Shown here one piece after another: positions 53,503-60,246 of a DNA stretch of 62,071 nucleotides (positions are counted from its first letter, which is position 1; each line of letters opens with the position of its first letter). Source of the DNA: a beta proteobacterium AAP65 (lineage in GTDB: Bacteria > Pseudomonadota > Gammaproteobacteria > Burkholderiales > Burkholderiaceae_C); NCBI GenBank assembly GCA_001295865.1, contig LJHW01000032.1, forward strand, positions 1 through 62,071. The letters run 5' to 3'. Position numbers and translations under genes: made by a program. The notes under the pieces are model-generated. The model was not told the origin of the DNA and ran no database searches. It was given only the letters and a program-made list of their open reading frames with translations.

Positions 53503-53579
53503 CGTCGTGTCTCCTGCTTTTTGTGAACGGGAACTCATCAAGGCCTGGCGCGGAACCGGCTCTGCCGGGCCGCTGCCAG

Positions 53580-53620
53580 AGCCCCCTCGGGGGGTGGCGA
53601 GCGAAGCGAGCCTGGGGGCT
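53580..53620. repeat. Inverted repeat at the aminotransferase end
   Basis: Arms AGCCCCC (53580-53586) and GGGGGCT (53614-53620) around a segment containing GGCGAGCGAAGCGAGCC, itself a small palindrome. It overlaps the aminotransferase stop and may be a REP-like or termination element. Confidence 0.5.
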
Positions 53621-54824
53621 ATGTGAACGCTTCCATGAGGGCCTGCACGCCGCTGCCAGCCAGCTTCACGCCGGCCTGTTTGAGGCCCATCTCGCAGCCG
53701 GCCACGGTGGCCACCAGCGTGAGGTCGTTGCAGTCGCCCAGGTGGCCGATGCGGAACATGCGGCCCTTGACCTTGCCCAGGCCGGTGCCCAGGCTCATGT
53801 CGTAGCGCGTGTGGATGAGCTTGCGGATGGCGTCGGCGTCCACGCCCGCGGGCGTGACCACGCCCGTGAGCACCGGCGAGTACACCGCCGGGTCGGCGCA
53901 CTGGATGGGCAGGCCCCAGGCCGTGACGGCCGCGCGCACGCCGGCGGCCCAGCGCTGGTGGCGCGCAAACACCGTGGGCAGGCCTTGTTCCAGCAGCATG
54001 TCCAGCGCTTCGTGCAGGCCGTAGAGCAGGTTGGTGCTGGGCGTGTAGGGCCAGTAGCCGCCCTTGTTCATCTCGACGATCTCGTCCCAGGCCCAGAAGC
54101 TCTTGGGCAGCTTGGATGTCTTGCTGACTTCCAGTGCGCGGGGGCTCAGCGCGTTGAAGCTGATGCCCGGTGGCAGCATCAGCCCCTTCTGCGAGCCGCT
54201 GATGGCGACGTCCACGCCCCATTCGTCGTGGCGGTAATCGGCACTGGCCAGGCCTGAGATGGTGTCCACCATCAACAGCGCCGGGTGCTTGGCGCTGTCG
54301 ATGGCGCGGCGTACGGCGGCGATGTCGCTCGTCACGCCCGTGCTGGTTTCGTTGTGCACCACGCAAACGGCCTGGATCTGGTGGCCGGCATCAGAACGCA
54401 GGCGTTCTTCGATCAGCGCCGCGTTCACGCCACGGCGCCAGCTGACCGGCAGGCCGGTCTCAGAACAGGTGCCGGGCTCGCTGATGAACTCGGTCTGCAG
54501 GCCCAGGCGCGTGGCCATCTTCTGCCACAGCGTGGCGAACTGGCCCGTCTCCACCATCAGCACCCGATCGCCCGGGCTCATGGTGTTGGCGAGCGCCGCT
54601 TCCCAGGCGCCGGTGCCGCTGGCCGGGTAGATGGCCACCGGGTGCTGCGTCTGGAAGATCTGCTGGATGCCGGCCAGCACCTTCAGCCCCAGGCGGCCGA
54701 ACTCGGGGCCGCGGTGGTCGATGGTGGGCAGGCTCATCGCGCGCAAGATGCGGTCGGGCACGGGGCTAGGCCCGGGGATCTGCAGGAAGTGCCGGCCGGA
54801 AGGGTGCTGGTGCAGCGTGAGCAT
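53619..54824 (-). CDS. Class V aminotransferase, serine-glyoxylate/alanine-glyoxylate type
   Basis: 401-residue pyridoxal phosphate enzyme. The N-terminus FLQIPGPSPVPDRIL and the PLP-lysine context ISGSQKGLMLPPG are those of serine-glyoxylate and alanine-glyoxylate aminotransferases, which convert glyoxylate to glycine. The C-terminal MFRIGHLGDCN is typical of SgaA-like members. Start 54824 follows AAAGGA. The gene diverges from the GntR regulator; the shared promoter holds two copies of a palindrome. Its neighbours include hydroxyacid oxidases able to produce 2-oxo acids or glyoxylate. Confidence 0.93.
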   Translation of the reverse strand: MLTLHQHPSGRHFLQIPGPSPVPDRILRAMSLPTIDHRGPEFGRLGLKVLAGIQQIFQTQHPVAIYPASGTGAWEAALANTMSPGDRVLMVETGQFATLWQKMATRLGLQTEFISEPGTCSETGLPVSWRRGVNAALIEERLRSDAGHQIQAVCVVHNETSTGVTSDIAAVRRAIDSAKHPALLMVDTISGLASADYRHDEWGVDVAISGSQKGLMLPPGISFNALSPRALEVSKTSKLPKSFWAWDEIVEMNKGGYWPYTPSTNLLYGLHEALDMLLEQGLPTVFARHQRWAAGVRAAVTAWGLPIQCADPAVYSPVLTGVVTPAGVDADAIRKLIHTRYDMSLGTGLGKVKGRMFRIGHLGDCNDLTLVATVAGCEMGLKQAGVKLAGSGVQALMEAFT

Positions 54825-54845
54825 GGGGAATCCTTTCGCGCCGAA

Positions 54846-54861
54846 GTTTTGCATGCAAAAC
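54846..54861. promoter_or_regulatory. Palindromic operator, copy 1
   Basis: GTTTTGCATGCAAAAC, a perfect 16-base palindrome located 22 bases before the aminotransferase start codon (on the minus strand). Likely binding site of the adjacent GntR regulator. Confidence 0.75.
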
Positions 54862-54911
54862 AGCTCCGGGCTTGCTGGATTACCCGAGGCTGCCTCTGCA
54901 TCATCCGTCCA

Positions 54912-54927
54912 GGTTTGCATGCAGAAT
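54912..54927. promoter_or_regulatory. Palindromic operator, copy 2
   Basis: GGTTTGCATGCAGAAT matches copy 1 at 13 of 16 bases; the centres are 66 bases apart. It covers the ATG at 54919, making the later ATG at 54937 the likelier gntR start. Confidence 0.7.
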
Positions 54928-54936
54928 GTGCCCACC

Positions 54937-55632
54937 ATGGCAGACATCATCGAACTGGGTCCCGCGGGGCTGCACGAGCAAGCCGCCGCACGCCTGCGCA
55001 CCTGGCTGGTGGAAGGGCGCATCGCGCCTGGCGCCAAGCTCAACGAACGTGAACTCGCCGAGGCGTTGCACATCAGCCGCACGCCGCTGCGCGAGGCCAT
55101 CAAGATGCTGGCGGCCGAGGGCCTGGTGGACCTGCTGCCCAACCGCGGCGCCGTGGCCGTGAAGCTGGCCGAGGCCGATGTCATGCACAGCTTCGAGCTG
55201 CTGGCCGAGCTGGAAGGCCTGGCCGGCGAGCTGGCCGCGCAGCGCATCACCGACGCCGCACGCGGCGAACTGCGCGCCAAGCACTACGAGATGCTGGCCT
55301 GCCACGCGCGCCAAGACCTCTCGGGCTACTACCGGCTGAACGCGCTGATCCACGCCGGCATCGCCGACGCTGCCGCCAACCCGGTGCTGGAGAGCACGCT
55401 GCAGAAGGTGAACGCGCGCGTGCAGAGCCTGCGCTTCCGCACCAACCAGAACGAAGCCAAGTGGCAGCGCGCGATGCAGGAGCACACGCAGATGCTCGAA
55501 GCGCTGGACGCGCGCGACGGCGCGGCGCTGCGGCAGATCCTGAAAACCCACCTCGCGCACAAACGCGACACCGTGCTGGAGCTGATGCGCAGCGGCAGCG
55601 TGCACGCCGGCTGGCAGGGGCAGCAGGCATGA
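54937..55632 (+). CDS. GntR family transcriptional regulator (FadR/FCD subfamily)
   Basis: 231-residue regulator. The N-terminal winged helix (LHEQAAARLRTWLVEGRIAPG, NERELAEALHISRTPLREAIKML) is typical GntR; the helical C-domain of about 140 residues (ELLAELEGLAGELAAQRIT...) is of the FCD type that senses carboxylic acids through metal-binding histidines. An ATG at 54919 is in frame but lies inside the operator, so 54937 is preferred. It is coupled to the large oxidoreductase gene (ATGA) and diverges from the aminotransferase gene, so it probably represses both until its ligand appears. Confidence 0.9.
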   Translation: MADIIELGPAGLHEQAAARLRTWLVEGRIAPGAKLNERELAEALHISRTPLREAIKMLAAEGLVDLLPNRGAVAVKLAEADVMHSFELLAELEGLAGELAAQRITDAARGELRAKHYEMLACHARQDLSGYYRLNALIHAGIADAAANPVLESTLQKVNARVQSLRFRTNQNEAKWQRAMQEHTQMLEALDARDGAALRQILKTHLAHKRDTVLELMRSGSVHAGWQGQQA

Positions 55633-58600
55633 ACGCGCTCACCCGCGAAGAAACCGCGCGCCTGGGCCCGCCGGCCGAGCACCCGCACGCCGCCCTGCCG
55701 CCCAACGAGGTGTGCGAGGCCCTGGCCCGCTGCCTGCGCGCGGAAACACGCGGCGAGGTGATGTTCGACGCTGCCTCGCGCGGGCGCTACGCCACCGACG
55801 CGTCGATCTACCAGATCACCCCCGTGGGTGTGTTCGTGCCGACCACGCCCGAAGACGTGGCCACCGCGCTGGCCGTGGCGCGTGAGCTGAAGGTGCCCGT
55901 GCTGCCACGCGGCGGCGGCACCAGCCAGTGCGGCCAGACCACGGGCGCGGCGCTGGTCATCGACTGCAGCAAGCACCTGCGGCGTGTGCTGGACGTGAAC
56001 CCCGAGGCCCGCACCGCCACGGTGGAACCCGGCCTGGTGCTGGACCACCTCAACGCCGCGCTGAAAAAGCATGGCCTCTGGTACCCGGTGGACGTGTCCA
56101 CCAGCGCGCAGGCCACGCTGGGCGGCATGGCGGGCAACAACTCCTGCGGCAGCCGCAGCCTGTACTACGGCAACATGGTGCACAACGTGGCCGGCGCGCA
56201 GGCCTGGCTGGCCGATGGCGAGGTGGTGGACTTCGGCCGCGCCGACCAGGCCAGCGGCCGCGCCGCGCAGATCGCCAGCTTCGTGCGCAGCCTGGCCGAA
56301 CAGCACCGCGCCGAGATCGAGGCGCACTGGCCGCAGGTGATGCGCAGAGTCGCCGGCTACAACCTCGACATCTTCCACCCCCGCAGCGAGCGCCCCTACA
56401 CGCAAGACGGCAGCGTGAACCTCGCCCACCTGCTGGTGGGCAGCGAAGGCACGCTCGCTTTCACCAAGAGCCTCACGCTGAACCTGGCCGAGCTGCCGCG
56501 GCACAAGGCCCTGGGCATCGTCAACTTCACGAGCTTCCACCGCGCGATGGACAGCGCGCAACACCTCGTGAAGCTGGGGCCCACGGCCGTGGAGCTGGTC
56601 GACCGCACGATGGTGGAACTGGCCCTGGCCAACCCCGCCTTCGCGCCGACCATGCGCACGGCCTTGATCGGCCAACCCGAGGCCATCCTGCTGGTGGAAT
56701 TCGCCGGTGCCGACAAAGCCGCGCTGCTGCACAAGCTGCGCGACCTGGAAGCCCTGATGGGCGACCTGGGCCTGCCCGGCACCGTGGTGCCCATGCCCGA
56801 CGAAGCCGCGCAGAAGAACCTGTGGGAGGTGCGCAAGGCCGGCCTGAACATCATGATGAGCCTGAAGGGCGACGGCAAGCCGGTGAGCTTCATCGAAGAC
56901 TGCGCCGTGCCGCTGGTGCACCTGGCCGAGTACACCGACGCGCTGACCGAGGTGTTCGCGCGCCACGGCAGCCGCGGCACCTGGTACGCCCATGCCAGCG
57001 TCGGCACGCTGCACGTACGCCCCATCCTCGACATGCGCCGGGACGGCGCGCAGAAGATGCGCACCATTGCCGAAGAAGCCGCCGCGCTGGTGCGCCGGTA
57101 CAAGGGCGCCTTCAGCGGCGAGCATGGCGACGGCCTGTGCCGTGGCGAGTGGATCGAATGGCAGTTCGGGCCCAAGCTCAACGAGGCTTTCCGCGCCATC
57201 AAAAACGAGCTCGATCCGCAGCGCCTCTTCAACCCCGGCAAGATCGTCGACACGCCGAAGATGGACGAGGGCGCGCTCTTCCGCTTTCCGCCGGCCGAGG
57301 CGCCGAAGCCTTACCGCCGCATCACACTGACACCCGTGCTCGACTGGAGCGCCTGGAACGTCAAGGCCGACCCCGTCACCGAAACCACCACCGCCCCCGG
57401 CACCGGCGGCGACAGCACGCACGGCCTGGCCATGGCCGTGGAGATGTGCAACAACAACGGCCACTGCCGCAAGTTCGACGCCGGCACCATGTGCCCAAGC
57501 TACCGCGTCACGCGCGACGAGCAGCATGTCACCCGCGGGCGTGCGAACACGCTGCGCCTCGCTCTCAGTGGACAGCTCGGGCCCGACGCCTTCACCAGCG
57601 AAGCCGTCGCCGAGGTGATGGACCTCTGCGTCAGCTGCAAGGGCTGCAAGCGCGATTGCCCCACGGGCGTGGACATGGCGCGTTTGAAGGTGGAGTTCAC
57701 CGCGCAGTACAAGGCGCGCCACGGTTTCACGCTGAAAGACCAGCTGCTCGGCGGCCTGCCGCAGCAGGTGCAGCGCGCCGCCCGCCTGCCGGGCCTGGCC
57801 GCGCTGCTGAACCTGCGCAACCGCAGCCCGCTGGCGCGGCGGCTGGGCGAACGCTGGCTGGGCATCGCCGCTGGCCGCACGCTGCCGGCTTTCCGCCGTG
57901 ACACCTTCTGGGCACGCCGGGCTTCTGCCACTTCAGCCACTCCCGCCACTTCGGCCACTTCGGCCACACCTTTCATTGGCGCCGATGAAGCCATCGCCGC
58001 CGCGCGCATGGGCCAGAAGGTGGCCGTGCTCTTTGTCGACACCTTCAACGGCGGCTTCGAAACCGAAAATGCGCTGGATGCCGCGCGTGTGCTGCATGCC
58101 GCGGGTTACGCGCTGCACACCGTCAGCAAGGACGGCGGCCACCACTGCTGCGGCCGCACGCTGCTGGCCGCCGGGCAGGTGGACGCGGCGCGGGCCTCAC
58201 TTTCGGCCTTGCTGGACGCGCTGCTGCCGCTGGCCAGCGCCGGCATCGCCGTGGTGGGTCTGGAGCCCAGCTGCCTGCTCACGCTGCGCGACGAAGCACT
58301 GGCGATGAAGCTCGGCCCCAAGGCCGAAGCCGTGGCCGCGCAGGCGCTGCTGTTCGAAGAGTTCATTGCCCGCGAGGTGAAGGCCGGCCGGTTTGCGCTG
58401 GCGCTGAAGCCGCTGGGCCGGCCGTTGCTCGTGCACGGCCACTGCCACCAGAAGGCCTTCGGTGCGATCAGCCCGGTGCTGGAGGTGTTGAAGCTCATCC
58501 CCGGCGCGCAGCCCCAGCTGATCGAGAGCAGCTGCTGCGGCATGGCCGGCAACTTCGGCTACGAGGCACGCCACCAGGCGGTGTCGATGCAAATGGCCGA

Positions 58601-58742
58601 ACTCAGCCTGCTGCCCGCCATCCGCCAGCAGCCCGAGGCGGTGGTGGTGGCCGATGGCACCAGCTGCCGCCACCAGATCGAGCACGGCGCGCAGCGGCAG
58701 GCGGTCCATGCGGCGGCGCTGCTGGCCTCGTTGCTGGCCTGA
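55629..58742 (+). CDS. FAD-linked oxidase / Fe-S dehydrogenase fusion (D-2-hydroxyacid type)
   Basis: 1037-residue enzyme. An FAD_binding_4 domain near residues 70-240 (PRGGGTSQCGQT, GGMAGNNSCGS), an FAD-oxidase C-terminal domain to about 560 (GEHGDGL, DPQRLFNPGKI), then a ferredoxin-like [4Fe-4S] part (CNNNGHCRKFDAGTMCPS, CVSCKGCKRDCPTGVD) and two CCG modules (HHCCGRTL, SSCCGMAGNF). This GlcD-GlcF fusion is the YdiJ/D-2-hydroxyglutarate dehydrogenase type. Electrons probably go to quinone or a flavoprotein. Between the two halves a short ATSATP repeat linker lies at 57926-57972. It is cotranscribed with gntR. Confidence 0.93.
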   Translation: MNALTREETARLGPPAEHPHAALPPNEVCEALARCLRAETRGEVMFDAASRGRYATDASIYQITPVGVFVPTTPEDVATALAVARELKVPVLPRGGGTSQCGQTTGAALVIDCSKHLRRVLDVNPEARTATVEPGLVLDHLNAALKKHGLWYPVDVSTSAQATLGGMAGNNSCGSRSLYYGNMVHNVAGAQAWLADGEVVDFGRADQASGRAAQIASFVRSLAEQHRAEIEAHWPQVMRRVAGYNLDIFHPRSERPYTQDGSVNLAHLLVGSEGTLAFTKSLTLNLAELPRHKALGIVNFTSFHRAMDSAQHLVKLGPTAVELVDRTMVELALANPAFAPTMRTALIGQPEAILLVEFAGADKAALLHKLRDLEALMGDLGLPGTVVPMPDEAAQKNLWEVRKAGLNIMMSLKGDGKPVSFIEDCAVPLVHLAEYTDALTEVFARHGSRGTWYAHASVGTLHVRPILDMRRDGAQKMRTIAEEAAALVRRYKGAFSGEHGDGLCRGEWIEWQFGPKLNEAFRAIKNELDPQRLFNPGKIVDTPKMDEGALFRFPPAEAPKPYRRITLTPVLDWSAWNVKADPVTETTTAPGTGGDSTHGLAMAVEMCNNNGHCRKFDAGTMCPSYRVTRDEQHVTRGRANTLRLALSGQLGPDAFTSEAVAEVMDLCVSCKGCKRDCPTGVDMARLKVEFTAQYKARHGFTLKDQLLGGLPQQVQRAARLPGLAALLNLRNRSPLARRLGERWLGIAAGRTLPAFRRDTFWARRASATSATPATSATSATPFIGADEAIAAARMGQKVAVLFVDTFNGGFETENALDAARVLHAAGYALHTVSKDGGHHCCGRTLLAAGQVDAARASLSALLDALLPLASAGIAVVGLEPSCLLTLRDEALAMKLGPKAEAVAAQALLFEEFIAREVKAGRFALALKPLGRPLLVHGHCHQKAFGAISPVLEVLKLIPGAQPQLIESSCCGMAGNFGYEARHQAVSMQMAELSLLPAIRQQPEAVVVADGTSCRHQIEHGAQRQAVHAAALLASLLA

Positions 58743-58763
58743 AGCAGCGCGGCCCCAGCGCGC

Positions 58764-60173
58764 CTACAGCGCGAACACCTTTCCCGGGTTCATGATGTTC
58801 AGCGGGTCCAGCGCCTGCTTGATGGCGCGCATGGCCGCCACGGCTGGCGCGCCCGCTTCTTCCAGCAGGTAGCCCATCTTGTGCAGGCCCACACCATGTT
58901 CGCCGGTGCAGGTGCCTTCCAGCCGCAGGGCTCGGCGCACCATCAGCACGTTGAGCTCTTCCACCTTGGCAGCCTCTTGGGCGTCGTCAGGGTCCATCAG
59001 GTAGCTCAGGTGGAAGTTGCCATCGCCCACGTGGCCGACGATCCAGTAAGGAATGCCGCTGGCCTCGGCCTCGGCCACGCTCTCGTTGATGCTTTCGGCC
59101 AGGCGTGAGATGGGCACGCAGGTGTCGCTGCTCTGGCAGCGGCAGCCCGGGCGCAGCTGCAGCGCCGCGAAGTAAGCTTGGTGCCGCGCTGTCCAGAGGC
59201 GCGTGCGCTCTTCCGGCGTCTTGGCCCACTGGAAGGCCTCGCCGCCGTGTTCGGCGGCCAGCGCCTGCACGGTCTCGGCCTGCTCCTGCACGCCGGCTTC
59301 GCTGCCGTGGAACTCCATCAGCAGCATCGGCGCTTCACGCAGCCCCAGCTTGCTGTGCAGGTTGACGGCGCGGATGGCGTTGGCGTCCAGCAGCTCGCAG
59401 CGCGCGATCGGCACACCCATCTGGATGGTCTGGATGGTGGTCTGCACCGCGGCATCGATGCTCGGGAAGTGGCAGATGGCCGCGCTCACCGCCTCGGGCA
59501 GCGGGTAGAGCTTGAGCGTGATCTCGGTCATCACGCCCAGGGTGCCCTCGCTGCCCACGAACAGGCGCGTGAGGTCGTAGCCGGCGCTGCTTTTCTTGGC
59601 GCGTGTGCCGGTGTGCATCAGCTCGCCGCTGGCGTTGATGACCGTCAGCCCCAGCACGTTCTCGCGCATGGTGCCGTAGCGCACGGCGTTCGTGCCGCTG
59701 GCGCGTGTGGCGGCCATGCCGCCGAGGCTGGCGTTGGCGCCGGGGTCGATGGGGAAAAAGAGCCCGCTGTCGCGGATCTGGCGGTTGAGCTGCTCGCGCG
59801 TCACGCCGGCCTGCACCGTCACCGTCAGGTCTTCGGCGTTGAGGCGCAGCACGCGGTTCATGCGGCTCAGGTCGATGCTGACGCCGCCCTGCACCGCCAG
59901 CAGGTGGCCTTCCAGCGAGGTGCCGGTGCCGTAGGGGATGACGGGCACGCCGTGCGCGGCGGCCAGGCGCACCACGGCCATCACGTCTTCGTTGTTTTCG
60001 CAGAAGACCACGGCCTCGGGCGGCGCGGCGTCGTACACGCTCTCGCCGCGGCTGTGCTGCTCGCGCACGCTCAAGGCGGTGTTGCAGCGTTCGCCGAAGG
60101 CCGCGCGCAGGGCGTCCAGCATGGCCGGCGGCACGGGGCGTTGCAGGTGCTGGGCGGGCGTGGGTGCGTTCAT
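58764..60173 (-). CDS. FAD-binding oxidase, GlcD/D-lactate dehydrogenase type
   Basis: 469-residue flavoprotein. The FAD-binding part has PYGTGTSLEGHL and GANASLGGMAATRASGTNA; the C-terminal oxidase domain has RCQSSDTCVPIS, HVGDGNFHL, GTCTGEHGVG and LDPLNIMNPGKV. These are the marks of glycolate oxidase subunit D and of cytochrome-linked D-lactate dehydrogenases. Start 60173 opens the family N-terminus. It is convergent with the large fusion enzyme and may have a different substrate. No Fe-S subunit gene is adjacent. Confidence 0.93.
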   Translation of the reverse strand: MNAPTPAQHLQRPVPPAMLDALRAAFGERCNTALSVREQHSRGESVYDAAPPEAVVFCENNEDVMAVVRLAAAHGVPVIPYGTGTSLEGHLLAVQGGVSIDLSRMNRVLRLNAEDLTVTVQAGVTREQLNRQIRDSGLFFPIDPGANASLGGMAATRASGTNAVRYGTMRENVLGLTVINASGELMHTGTRAKKSSAGYDLTRLFVGSEGTLGVMTEITLKLYPLPEAVSAAICHFPSIDAAVQTTIQTIQMGVPIARCELLDANAIRAVNLHSKLGLREAPMLLMEFHGSEAGVQEQAETVQALAAEHGGEAFQWAKTPEERTRLWTARHQAYFAALQLRPGCRCQSSDTCVPISRLAESINESVAEAEASGIPYWIVGHVGDGNFHLSYLMDPDDAQEAAKVEELNVLMVRRALRLEGTCTGEHGVGLHKMGYLLEEAGAPAVAAMRAIKQALDPLNIMNPGKVFAL

Positions 60174-60246
60174 GGGGGAGCTTGCGGGTTGACGCGCGAA
60201 GGCGGGTCCGGCATCTTGCCTGCAAGCAGCACCCACCGACACCCCG

